From Polyangium jinanense (lineage in GTDB: Bacteria; Myxococcota; Polyangia; Polyangiales; Polyangiaceae), in assembly GCF_028435365.1 (NCBI RefSeq), contig NZ_JAGTJJ010000002.1, positions 310,001-374,000 of the forward strand: 64,000 nt of DNA, written 5' to 3'. Numbering within the stretch: the stretch's first letter is position 1; each line of letters starts with the position of its first letter. Below are positions 53,058 to 61,406 of the stretch, piece after piece. The position numbers were made by a program, and so were the translations under genes. The notes under the pieces are model-generated. The model did not search any database and was not told the origin of the DNA. It saw only the letters and a program-made list of their open reading frames with translations.

Positions 53058-54506
53058 ATGACCGCCTACGGTGCGTACGAGCCGGTGATCGGGCTCGAGG
53101 TGCACGCGCAGCTGCTCACGCGGACAAAGGCGTTCTGCGGCTGCGCCACGAGCTTCGGCGACCCGCCGAACACGCACACCTGCCCCGTCTGCCTCGGCTT
53201 GCCCGGCGCGCTCCCCGTCCTGAACGCCGAGGCCGTGGCCCTCGCGGTGCGCGCCTCGCTCGCGCTCGGCTGCTCCTTGCAGACGCGCAGCGTGTTTGCC
53301 CGGAAGAACTATTTTTATCCGGACCTGCCGAAGGGCTACCAGATCAGCCAGTACGACCTGCCGCTCGCGCTCTCGGGCGTGCTCGACGTCGAGGTCGACG
53401 GCACGCCGCGCCGCGTGGGGATCCGCCGGATCCACATGGAGGAGGACGCGGGCAAGAACCTGCACGGCATCGGCGACGAGTCCGTCGTCGATCTGAACCG
53501 CGCGGGCACGCCGCTCATCGAGATCGTGAGCGAACCTGATCTGCGATCCGGTGCCGAGGCGGCCGAGTATCTGCGGCGGCTGCGCGAGGTCCTGATGTTC
53601 ACCGGCGTGAACGACGGCAACCTCGAACAGGGCAGCTTCCGCTGCGATGCGAACGTCTCGATTCGCAAGGTGGGCGAGACGCGGCTCGGCACGCGCGTCG
53701 AGCTCAAGAACATCAACTCGTTCAAGTTCGTCGCCGACGCGATCGACGTGGAGATCCGCCGGCAGGTGAACCTCGTCGAGCGCGGCGAGCGCGTCCGTCA
53801 GCAGACGCGCGGCTACAGCGCGGAAAAGCGCGAGAGTTACCTCCTGCGCGACAAGGAGAGCGAGTCCGACTACCGCTACTTCCCCGAGCCGGATCTGCCT
53901 CCGCTCGTGCTCGAAGAGGCGCAGATCGAGTCGATCCGCAGCGCGTTGCCGGAGCTGCCCGTCGCGAAACGCGCGCGATGGGCCCTCGAGCTCGGCCTCA
54001 CCGCGTATGCGACCGGCGTGCTCGGCGCGCATCCCGCGATCGCGCGGTTCTTCGACGAAGCGCGCGCGCTTTATCCCGACGCGGTGAAGCTCGCGAACTT
54101 CGTGCAGAGCGAGGTCCTGCGCGACGTCACGACGACGGGGCTCTCGGCGAGCTTGCCCGTGACGCCCGCGCAGGTGGCCGAGATCCTGCGGCTCGTCGAC
54201 GCGGGCACGATCAGCGGCAAGCAGGCGAAGGAGCTTTACGCGGCCGTCGCGGGCACGGACCGCGCGCCTTCCGACGTCGTGCGCGAGCGTGGCATGGCGG
54301 TGCTCGGCGATGTGTCGGCGATCGAGGCCATCGCGCGCGGCGTGATGGAGGCGAACCCGAAGCAGGTCGCCTCGTACCGCGCCGGCAAGACGGCGCTCCT
54401 CGGGTTTTTCGTCGGACAGATCATGAAGCAGACGAAGGGCAGCGCGGACCCGGCCACGGTGAACGCGGTGCTCGTGCGTCTCCTCGGCGAAGGGAGCGAG
54501 GCATGA
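53058..54506 (+). CDS. gatB: Aspartyl/glutamyl-tRNA amidotransferase subunit B
   Basis: GatB is the subunit of GatCAB that activates Glu-tRNA-Gln or Asp-tRNA-Asn for amidation. The 482-residue protein has the N-terminal GLEVHAQLLT, the zinc motif CGCA...CPVC, and the core RKNYFYPDLPKGYQISQYD, followed by the helical tail domain. No Shine-Dalgarno sequence is seen. CATAAT ends 7 bases before the ATG, which suggests a leaderless transcript starting after the nuo terminator. gatA and gatC are not adjacent. Confidence 0.96.
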   Translation: MTAYGAYEPVIGLEVHAQLLTRTKAFCGCATSFGDPPNTHTCPVCLGLPGALPVLNAEAVALAVRASLALGCSLQTRSVFARKNYFYPDLPKGYQISQYDLPLALSGVLDVEVDGTPRRVGIRRIHMEEDAGKNLHGIGDESVVDLNRAGTPLIEIVSEPDLRSGAEAAEYLRRLREVLMFTGVNDGNLEQGSFRCDANVSIRKVGETRLGTRVELKNINSFKFVADAIDVEIRRQVNLVERGERVRQQTRGYSAEKRESYLLRDKESESDYRYFPEPDLPPLVLEEAQIESIRSALPELPVAKRARWALELGLTAYATGVLGAHPAIARFFDEARALYPDAVKLANFVQSEVLRDVTTTGLSASLPVTPAQVAEILRLVDAGTISGKQAKELYAAVAGTDRAPSDVVRERGMAVLGDVSAIEAIARGVMEANPKQVASYRAGKTALLGFFVGQIMKQTKGSADPATVNAVLVRLLGEGSEA

Positions 54507-55318
54507 GCGGACAGTCCATCGTGGAGAAGGGGCGATTCGTCGGGCGCACGGCCGCGTTCGTGGGCCTCACGTTCAGCATGTACGGCATGCTCGAGCTCGA
54601 CACGGCGATCTCGCCCGCGTCCGAGCGCGAAGCCGTGCTCCACGCGTGGATCCGTCGCTACGGCGAGGCGCTCCTCAAATTGTATGGGGTCAAAATGATC
54701 GCCCGCGGTCCTCACGTGGAGCGCGGCGACATCTACCCGGGCCGCGGCGCCAGCGGGCGCGGGCGCGTGTTCGTCATGAACCACCGCTCCGGCCTGGACA
54801 TCCCGATCTGCCTTGCCCACATCGAGGCCACGATCCTGAGCCGCGCCGACCTCTCGGGCTGGCCCGTCATCGGCGTCGCCGCGCGGCGCGTGGGCACGCT
54901 CTTCGTGGATCGCACGAACAAGCAGAGCGGAGCGGCCGCGATCAACGCCATGACCGCCTCCATCGAGCGAGGCCGCGGCGTGCTCGTTTACCCCGAGGGC
55001 ACGACGTACGAGGGCGACGAGGTGCGACCTTTCAAGCCCGGCGCCTTCCTTGCCGCACAACGCACGGACGCGGAGATCGTCCCGGTTGGCCTCGCGTACG
55101 AAGGCGCGGCTGCGTCGTTCGGCTCCGAGAGCTTCGCCGATCACATGGTTCGCGTGAGCGGTGCACCGCGGACACGCGCGGCGATCGTCGTTGGTGAGCC
55201 GATCGTCGACGTTGGGGGCGACGTCGGCGAGCTTCGTGAGCGTGCACGTGCAGAGGTCCAGTCGCTCGTCTACGCGGCGCGCCGGGCGCTCGACGCAGAC
55301 GGAGAAGGCTCTTCCTGA
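54503..55318 (+). CDS. 1-acyl-sn-glycerol-3-phosphate acyltransferase (PlsC-like)
   Basis: The 271-residue protein has the acyltransferase motifs NHRSGLD (His94 and Asp99 of the HX4D motif), FVDRT (block II) and YPEGTT (block III, about 163-168), as in PlsC enzymes that acylate lysophosphatidate at the inner membrane. A hydrophobic N-terminal segment (about 15-32) fits membrane association. The ATG overlaps the gatB stop by 4 bases. Substrate could also be another lyso-lipid. Confidence 0.88.
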   Translation: MSGQSIVEKGRFVGRTAAFVGLTFSMYGMLELDTAISPASEREAVLHAWIRRYGEALLKLYGVKMIARGPHVERGDIYPGRGASGRGRVFVMNHRSGLDIPICLAHIEATILSRADLSGWPVIGVAARRVGTLFVDRTNKQSGAAAINAMTASIERGRGVLVYPEGTTYEGDEVRPFKPGAFLAAQRTDAEIVPVGLAYEGAAASFGSESFADHMVRVSGAPRTRAAIVVGEPIVDVGGDVGELRERARAEVQSLVYAARRALDADGEGSS

Positions 55319-55384
55319 CAAGAGAGCAAGGGACCCGCTCGCTGGCGAGCGTGCTCACCGATCGCTAGGCTGAGTGATCGGGGC

Positions 55385-58300
55385 ATGATGGCGGGGGATG
55401 CATCGAAGACGGAGCGCGTCCGCGAGCAGGCGCAGACCGGCGTGACGCACATCAACGACGCTCGGACGCGGCGCCGCGCCGCGTTCGTGGAGCGAGCGGC
55501 CGACGAGCTCTTGCGCGTGTCGACACTCGAAGAGGTGCTCACGCGGGTCGTATGGCTCGCGGTGCCGGACCTCGCGGATTACTGCACGCTCGACCTCCTG
55601 GAGCGCGGCGAGCTTCGCCGCGTCGCCGTCGCGCACGTGGACATGCGTGACGAGCAGCGGCTCTGGGACGTGTGTAGCCCGGACGGCGACGCCGAGGCCC
55701 ACGAACGCGCCGCGCGTGCAGCCCTCGAAAGCGGCGAGCCGCAGACGCGTCGCGGATCCATGCGCATCACGCGGATCGCACCCGACGGCAAGGCGACGCC
55801 TGCGCGGTCGCGCGAGACGCGTGTGCTCAGCGAGATGATCTACCCCTTGCGCGTCGCGAACCGCACGCACGGCGTCCTGTCGGTCGGCGTGGGGCCGTTC
55901 CGCGAGGTGATGCCGCGCGAGGAGCGCGCGCTGATCGAGATGCTCGTTCGCCTTGGCGCTTCGGCCATCGACACGGCGCTCGCGCGCGCATCACGCGAGC
56001 GCGCTTTCGAGGCGGCCGAGCGTGGGCTCGTGCAGATGAAGCGCCTCTCCGAGGTCACGGCGGCGCTCTCGCGTGCGGTCTCGCCGAACGAGGTCGCGCG
56101 GCGTGTGGTCGAGGACGGCGCGCGTGTGCTCGGGGCTCGCGCGTGCGTGATCGCACGCCTCTCGCCTTGCGGCGCCGAGCTCGAGATCGTCCATGCCGCG
56201 GGTTTTCCCGAGGTGATCCCTGCGCACACCCCGCGCATCTCCATGGCCACCGAGGCGCCCGTCGCCGAGGCCGTGCGCATCAAGCAGCCGATCTGGCTCC
56301 GCTCGCGCGCCGATCTCGCGGCACGTTATCCAGGCCTTCCGCTCGGCGATCTCGTGCAGGGCAGCCACGCGTGGGCTGCGGTGCCGCTCTTCGTCGACGG
56401 CCAGGTCGTCGGCAGCCTCGCGCTCTCGTTCCAGGAGCCGCGCGCCTTCGACGACAACGAGCGCTGGCTCGTCCTCTCGCTCGCCCAGCATTGCGCCGAC
56501 GCCCTCGATCGCGCCTCGCTCTCCGCCGGCGCTGCCGAGGAGGCGGTCCACCTCTCGCACGAGATCTTGAAGCAGATGCCCGAGGCGATCCTCGTGACCG
56601 ACCTCCACGGCACGATCCTGCGCTGGATGGGCAAGGCCACGCAGATCTTCGGCTTCACCGAGACCGAGGCCGTCGGCCGCCCGGTCACGATCCTCGCGCA
56701 CCCCGACACGGTCGAGCGCATCGGCCCGCGCATCCTGCGTGGCATCCGCGATCAGGGCGCGTTCCTCGGCGAGCTCGTTTGTGTTCGAAAGGATGGTACG
56801 ACGGTCCCAATCGAGACCACGGCCAAGCCCGTCTTCGACAAGGAGGGCCGCGCGCGTTTCCTCGTCGGCGTTTGTCGCGACATCAGCGAGCGCAAGCGCG
56901 CCGAGGAGGAGAGGACGCGCCTCATCCGCGAGCAGATCGCGCGCGCCGAGGCCGAGGACGCGGCCCGGCGCTCCTCGTTCCTCGCCGAGGCGAGCGCGCT
57001 GCTCTCCGCCTCGCTCGACTACGAGGCCACGCTCGAAAAGATCGTCCGCCTCGTCGTGCCCACGATGGCGACGTACGCGATGCTCGACATCGCCTCCGAG
57101 GACGGCACCATCGTCACCGTCGCCGTGGCGCACGAGGATCCGGATCTCGAGCGCGACGTCCAGGATCTCCGCGGCGGCAGCGCGCCCGACGGCTGGAGCG
57201 ATGGCCCCGTCACGCGCGCGCTCCGCACCCGCACCTCGGAGATCTTCACTGACCTTGGCGTCTCCTCGCTCGAACGCATCGTGGGTTCGCCCGATCAGGC
57301 CGCGCGACTTGCGAAGCTCCGGGCGCGCTCGGCCATCGTGATCCCCTTGACCGTGGGCGACACGGCTTCTGCCACGCTCTCGCTCTTCCGCGTCGGTGAT
57401 CGGTACACGACGAAGGATCTTCCGTTCGCCGAGGAGCTCGCGCATCGCGCCGCGATGGCCCTGGAGAACGCGCGCCTCTACCAGAACGCGCAGGAGGCCA
57501 CGCGCATGCGGGACGAGTTCCTCGGCACCGTCTCGCACGAGCTTCGCACGCCGCTCAACGCGGTCCTCGGCTGGACGCGCATGCTTCGCACCGCGTCGCT
57601 CAACGGCACCTCGCAGGAGCGCGCCCTCGCGACGATCGAGCGCAACGCCATGCTGCAGGCGCGGCTCGTCGAGGACCTACTCGACGCCTCGCGCATCGTC
57701 ATGGGCAAGCTGCGCCTCGAGCTACGCACGCTCGACCTCGTCGGCCCGATCAACGCGGCCATCGAGGCGGTTCGTCCGGCGGCCACGGCGAAGTCGGTTT
57801 GCCTGGAAAACAACCTGGAGCGCGGCGCTTGCCTCGTCGAAGGGGATCCGAGCCGCGTGCAGCAGATCGTCTGGAACCTCCTGACGAACGCGATCAAGTT
57901 CACCCCGCACGGCGGCCGCGTCGAGCTCACGCTCGGCCGATCGGGCCAGCACGCGCGCATCACGGTCCGCGACACGGGCGAAGGGATAAGGCCGGAGTTC
58001 CTCCCGTACGTCTTCGATCGGTTCCGCCAGGGCGACAGCACCACGACGCGCAAGCACGGCGGTCTCGGACTCGGGCTCGCGATCGTGCGGCACCTCGTCG
58101 AGCTGCACGGCGGCGTGGTGCGCGCCGACAGCGCGGGCGAGGGCAAGGGCGCGATCTTCTCGGTGCTCCTGCCGCTCAGCCCGAACCCGGATTTGCTCGC
58201 GAGCCTCGACCGCTTCACGCCGCAGCCGGCAGGCCTCGAAGAGCTGCCTTCGCTCAAAGGCCTGCGTCTCTTGCTCGTCGACGACGAACAGGACAGCCGC

Positions 58301-58669
58301 GAGATGCTGGCCGCGATGCTCCAGCAGTGCGGCGCCGTCGTGCGGTGCGTGTCCTCGGCGGCTGCGGCCTTGTCCGCGCTCGACGAGTTCCGCCCCGACG
58401 TCCTCGTCTCCGACATCGGCATGCCCGGCGAGGACGGCTACGCGCTCATCCGGCAGATTCGTGCGCTGAAGCCTGCGCGCTGGGGCGCCTTGCCCGCCGT
58501 TGCGCTCACTGCATACGCGAGCGCCGAGGACCGCGTGCGTGTGCTCGCGGCGGGCTTTCAGATGCACGTCCCGAAGCCTGTGGATGCGGCCGAGCTTGCT
58601 GCGACGGTGGCCAGTTTGTCCCCGCGCACGACGTCGCGCGAGTCTGCGCCGCCGTCCGTGGCGACGTGA
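55385..58669 (+). CDS. Soluble hybrid histidine kinase (GAF-GAF-PAS-GAF-HisKA-HATPase-REC)
   Basis: The 1094-residue protein has no membrane segment. It comprises GAF domains at about 45-200, 225-380 and 540-700, and a PAS domain at about 393-505 (ILVTDLHGTILRWMG) with a PAC tail (VGVCRDISERKRAEEE). It then has a HisKA domain with the phosphorylated His718 (VSHELRTPLN), an HATPase with N-box Asn835 and DTGEGI/GGLGLGL, and a C-terminal receiver with Asp1010 (VLVSDIGMPGEDGY). The signals sensed are unknown; GAF and PAS domains bind small ligands or cofactors. No response regulator gene is adjacent, so output probably goes through the fused receiver and a phosphotransfer partner elsewhere. Confidence 0.95.
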   Translation: MMAGDASKTERVREQAQTGVTHINDARTRRRAAFVERAADELLRVSTLEEVLTRVVWLAVPDLADYCTLDLLERGELRRVAVAHVDMRDEQRLWDVCSPDGDAEAHERAARAALESGEPQTRRGSMRITRIAPDGKATPARSRETRVLSEMIYPLRVANRTHGVLSVGVGPFREVMPREERALIEMLVRLGASAIDTALARASRERAFEAAERGLVQMKRLSEVTAALSRAVSPNEVARRVVEDGARVLGARACVIARLSPCGAELEIVHAAGFPEVIPAHTPRISMATEAPVAEAVRIKQPIWLRSRADLAARYPGLPLGDLVQGSHAWAAVPLFVDGQVVGSLALSFQEPRAFDDNERWLVLSLAQHCADALDRASLSAGAAEEAVHLSHEILKQMPEAILVTDLHGTILRWMGKATQIFGFTETEAVGRPVTILAHPDTVERIGPRILRGIRDQGAFLGELVCVRKDGTTVPIETTAKPVFDKEGRARFLVGVCRDISERKRAEEERTRLIREQIARAEAEDAARRSSFLAEASALLSASLDYEATLEKIVRLVVPTMATYAMLDIASEDGTIVTVAVAHEDPDLERDVQDLRGGSAPDGWSDGPVTRALRTRTSEIFTDLGVSSLERIVGSPDQAARLAKLRARSAIVIPLTVGDTASATLSLFRVGDRYTTKDLPFAEELAHRAAMALENARLYQNAQEATRMRDEFLGTVSHELRTPLNAVLGWTRMLRTASLNGTSQERALATIERNAMLQARLVEDLLDASRIVMGKLRLELRTLDLVGPINAAIEAVRPAATAKSVCLENNLERGACLVEGDPSRVQQIVWNLLTNAIKFTPHGGRVELTLGRSGQHARITVRDTGEGIRPEFLPYVFDRFRQGDSTTTRKHGGLGLGLAIVRHLVELHGGVVRADSAGEGKGAIFSVLLPLSPNPDLLASLDRFTPQPAGLEELPSLKGLRLLLVDDEQDSREMLAAMLQQCGAVVRCVSSAAAALSALDEFRPDVLVSDIGMPGEDGYALIRQIRALKPARWGALPAVALTAYASAEDRVRVLAAGFQMHVPKPVDAAELAATVASLSPRTTSRESAPPSVAT

Positions 58670-58676
58670 GGGACGA

Positions 58677-58716
58677 GCCTCCGCGCGGGCGGGCGTAGAT
58701 GGGCCCGCGCGGAGGC
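58677..58716. terminator. Strong hairpin between convergent genes
   Basis: GCCTCCGCGCGGGC (58677-58690) pairs perfectly with GCCCGCGCGGAGGC (58703-58716) around a 12-base loop, a 14-bp all-matching stem. It begins 8 bases after the histidine kinase stop and lies between it and a convergent gene. The U-run is poor, so the release mechanism is uncertain. Confidence 0.65.
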
Positions 58717-58788
58717 GCTTCTCGTGACGATGCGAGGGGATGTTGGGGGGATGGGGGAGAGGGGAGAGCGCCGCGAAGGCGCCGCGGC

Positions 58789-59040
58789 TCAGAGCGCCTC
58801 GACCGACTTGAGCAGCTCGTTCACGAACTGCACGCGCGGGCGGATCAGCCTGTCGCGCGTCCCCTTCTGCCGGACCTTGATCATGCCGGTCTGGACGCCG
58901 AGGTCACCTCCGAGAAGGTCGTCGTCCTCGAACGTGTAGCCGTAGTTGTCGTTCTTCTCCTTCTTGGGCTCTGCGTACGCCGCGCTCGTGAAGAGGGTCG
59001 TGCCGAGGGTCGCAAGCAGGATCATCGTCGTCTTTCGCAT
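58789..59040 (-). CDS. Small exported protein
   Basis: The ATG at 59040 has GGAGGA upstream. The 83-residue product has a signal peptide (KTTMILLATLGTTLFTSAAYA, cleavage after AYA). The short acidic mature part contains YTFEDDDLLGGDLG and ends RPRVQFVNELLKSVEAL. Small exported proteins with a similar 'RPR..F..E.LKS.E.l' tail occur in myxobacteria, as far as I recall, with no known function. It is divergent from the DsbA-like gene. Confidence 0.75.
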   Translation of the reverse strand: MRKTTMILLATLGTTLFTSAAYAEPKKEKNDNYGYTFEDDDLLGGDLGVQTGMIKVRQKGTRDRLIRPRVQFVNELLKSVEAL

Positions 59041-59166
59041 CGTCGTTCCTCCGTTCGCTCCTTCCGACACGGCCCCCTCGCCGGGCTTTGGGCCCCGATC
59101 GCGGACGGAAGAATTTTCGGTTGAGCTCCGGGGGAACCTCGGTCGAATCTCGTGTTCCGAACCTCC

Positions 59167-59775
59167 ATGAAGCGCGTCGAGTTCTTCTTCGATTTCTCGA
59201 GCCCCTTCGCCTATCTCGCCTCCACGCAAATCGAGGACCTCGCGGCGCGGAAGGGAGCCTCGCTCGTGTATCGGCCCTTCCTGCTCGGCGCTCTCTTCAA
59301 GGCGATCGGCACTCCCAACGTCCCGCTCTTCGCCATGCCCGAACCCAAGCAAAGGCTCGTGCGGGCGGACCTTCATCGCTGGGCGGATCACTGGGGCGTT
59401 CCGTTCCGCTTCGCCTCGCGCTTCCCCATGAACACGGTCAAGCCGCTGCGGATGGTGCTCGCAGCGCCGGAGGATCGTGTCTCCGCGCTCGTCGCCGCCG
59501 TGTACCGCGCTTACTGGGTAGAGGATCGCGACATCTCCGCGGACGAGGTCCTCGCCGACATCGCGACCTCCGTGGGGCTCGATGGCGCCGCGCTCGTGGC
59601 TGCGACGGTGGACGAGCGGATGAAGCAGCGCCTCAAGGACGTTACCGAACAGGCCGAGCGGATCGGGGTCTGCGGCGCGCCGAGCTTCCTCGTCGACGAC
59701 CTCTTGTTCTGGGGTCAGGACCGCCTGCTCTTCGTGGAGAAGGCGCTCGATGGTTGGCGTCCCAAGGAATCGTGA
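59167..59775 (+). CDS. 2-hydroxychromene-2-carboxylate isomerase-like (DsbA fold) protein
   Basis: The 202-residue protein matches the HCCA isomerase/kappa-GST branch of the DsbA fold: FFFDFSSPFAYLAS at the N-terminus, with Ser11 at the position that binds glutathione, and a late IGVCGAPSFLVDD before FWGQDRL, the cis-Pro loop and C-terminal signature. There is no CxxC. Known members isomerise a naphthalene-pathway intermediate using glutathione, but many genomes carry paralogues with unknown substrate. Confidence 0.88.
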   Translation: MKRVEFFFDFSSPFAYLASTQIEDLAARKGASLVYRPFLLGALFKAIGTPNVPLFAMPEPKQRLVRADLHRWADHWGVPFRFASRFPMNTVKPLRMVLAAPEDRVSALVAAVYRAYWVEDRDISADEVLADIATSVGLDGAALVAATVDERMKQRLKDVTEQAERIGVCGAPSFLVDDLLFWGQDRLLFVEKALDGWRPKES

Positions 59776-59837
59776 AGGCCGCGGCCGCCCGGTGAAAAGT
59801 AGAGCTTCGATCGAGGGGATCTTGTAGGATGGTGTTC

Positions 59838-60185
59838 ATGCGTGCGCGGCTTTTGTCTTCGCTCCTGACCCTGGTCGCCGCTTCGGCGGGCCTCGTGGCC
59901 ACGTCGAGCGTCGCCCACGCAGACACGCCGGATACGAAAGAGGCGCCTGAGGCCGGCGAGCCACGCGAGATCGGCGTAGGGATGTATCTCGTCGCTACCG
60001 AAGACGTGACCCTGCGCGACGCCGCGCTCAGCAAAGGCGCGCGTATCCACGTCACGCGCGTCGGTCTGCAGAAGGGTCGCGTGGCCACGGTGGACGTCGA
60101 GCTCGCGGATGGGCACGTCTTGAAGCGCGTCGCGGTCGACGCGATCCGCAAGGCGTTCACCGTCGCCGACGAGTCCAAGGAGTAG
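59838..60185 (+). CDS. Exported hypothetical protein
   Basis: The ATG at 59838 follows TAGGAT by 7 bases, which could serve either as a -10 element or, as AGGATGG, as a weak ribosome binding site; an in-frame ATG at 59829 is the alternative. The 115-residue product has a signal peptide (LLSSLLTLVAASAGL...AHA) and a small beta-rich domain with VGMYLVATEDVTLRDAALSK and repeated Val, resembling an SH3-like fold. Family not recognised. Confidence 0.65.
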   Translation: MRARLLSSLLTLVAASAGLVATSSVAHADTPDTKEAPEAGEPREIGVGMYLVATEDVTLRDAALSKGARIHVTRVGLQKGRVATVDVELADGHVLKRVAVDAIRKAFTVADESKE

Positions 60186-60262
60186 CCGAGCGAGGGCGGC
60201 GGGACGAGCGCTCGATCCTGCGTGGATCGGGGCTCCTCGGCCGGATGTTTCACCGGGCCCGA

Positions 60263-60279
60263 GCACCCTGCTAGGGTGC
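60263..60279 (+). promoter_or_regulatory. Hairpin and -10-like element at the ddl start
   Basis: GCACCCT-gct-AGGGTGC is a perfect 7-bp stem that ends 7 bases before the ddl ATG. TAGGGT within it also looks like a -10 hexamer. If it is transcribed, the stem would sit over the ribosome entry site; if it is a promoter, the mRNA would be almost leaderless. Confidence 0.4.
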
Positions 60280-60286
60280 GGCCTTC

Positions 60287-61405
60287 ATGAGCGCCCCGCG
60301 CAAGCTCCGTGTCGCCGTGCTCTTCGGCGGTCGCTCTGCCGAGCACGAGATCTCCCTCCTTTCGGCCCGCAACGTCGTCGAGGCCCTCGATCGGGATCGC
60401 TTCGAGCCCGTCCTCATCGGCATCGACAAGGCGGGCCGGTGGCTCTTGCAGGAGGAGGCGCTCCTCCTCGGCGCGTCGCGTGATCCGCGACTCGCGCGCC
60501 TCAATCAGTCTGCGCCGGACGTCGCGCTCCTCGCGCATCCGAGCCCGGCCGGCGAGGCGGCGCTCACGATCGGCGGATCCTCGCAGGCGATCGACGTGGT
60601 CTTCCCCGTGCTGCACGGGCCCATGGGCGAGGACGGCTCGGTACAGGGCCTGCTCGAGCTCGCGGGCGTGCCGTACGTCGGCTCGGGCGTGCTCGGCTCG
60701 GCCGTGGGCATGGACAAGGACGTGATGAAGCGCCTTCTCGCGCAGGATGAGCTGCCCCTCGTCCCCTACGAGACCGTGCGTCGCCTCGCGTGGGAGCGTG
60801 ATCCGAGCGAGGTTCTCGCGCGTTGCGAGAGGCTCGTGCTCCCGCTCTTCGTCAAACCCGCGAACCTCGGCTCGTCGGTCGGCGTGACGAAGGTGAAAAC
60901 GTACGAGGCGCTCGCCGACGCGATCAGCCTCGCGTTCGAGTACGACACCAAGATCGTCGTCGAGCAGGGCGTCGAGGGCGCGCGCGAGATCGAGTGTGCG
61001 GTCCTCGGCGACGAGGAGCCCATCGTGAGCATCCCGGGCGAGATCGTGGTCGATCACCCGGACGGGTTTTACTCGTACGCCGCCAAGTACATCGACGAGC
61101 GCGGCGCCACCACGCGCGTTCCGGCCGACCTCACCGATGCCGAGACGCGCGCCGTACAGCTCCTCGCGCTGCGTACCTTCCGCGTCCTCGAAGCCTCCGG
61201 CCTCGCGCGGATCGACCTCTTCATGTCGAAGAGCGGCGAGGTCTACGTGAACGAAATCAACACGCTGCCCGGCTTCACCTCGATCTCGATGTATCCGAAG
61301 CTCTGGGAGGCGAGCGGCATCCCGCCGCGTGAGCTCGTCGCGCGCCTCATCGACCTCGCGCTCGCGCGGTCCGAGCGCCGTCGCAAGCTGCGGACCTCGA
61401 CCTGA
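60287..61405 (+). CDS. ddl: D-alanine--D-alanine ligase
   Basis: Ddl makes D-Ala-D-Ala for peptidoglycan using ATP. The 372-residue ATP-grasp protein has VAVLFGGRSAEHEISLLSA at the N-terminus, FPVLHGPMGEDGSVQGLLEL, VGSGVLGSAVGMDK, the ATP-binding LFVKPANLGSSVGVTKV and the metal-binding EVYVNEINTLPGFTSISMYP. Length fits the DdlA type. It is not in a mur/fts cluster. The zinc dehydrogenase gene starts 1 base after its stop. Confidence 0.96.
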   Translation: MSAPRKLRVAVLFGGRSAEHEISLLSARNVVEALDRDRFEPVLIGIDKAGRWLLQEEALLLGASRDPRLARLNQSAPDVALLAHPSPAGEAALTIGGSSQAIDVVFPVLHGPMGEDGSVQGLLELAGVPYVGSGVLGSAVGMDKDVMKRLLAQDELPLVPYETVRRLAWERDPSEVLARCERLVLPLFVKPANLGSSVGVTKVKTYEALADAISLAFEYDTKIVVEQGVEGAREIECAVLGDEEPIVSIPGEIVVDHPDGFYSYAAKYIDERGATTRVPADLTDAETRAVQLLALRTFRVLEASGLARIDLFMSKSGEVYVNEINTLPGFTSISMYPKLWEASGIPPRELVARLIDLALARSERRRKLRTST

Positions 61406-61406
61406 A

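Noticed and set aside
60213..60229. CGATCC...GGATCG hairpin upstream of ddl
   Set aside because: The stem is only 6 bp and has no accompanying signal; chance is likely.
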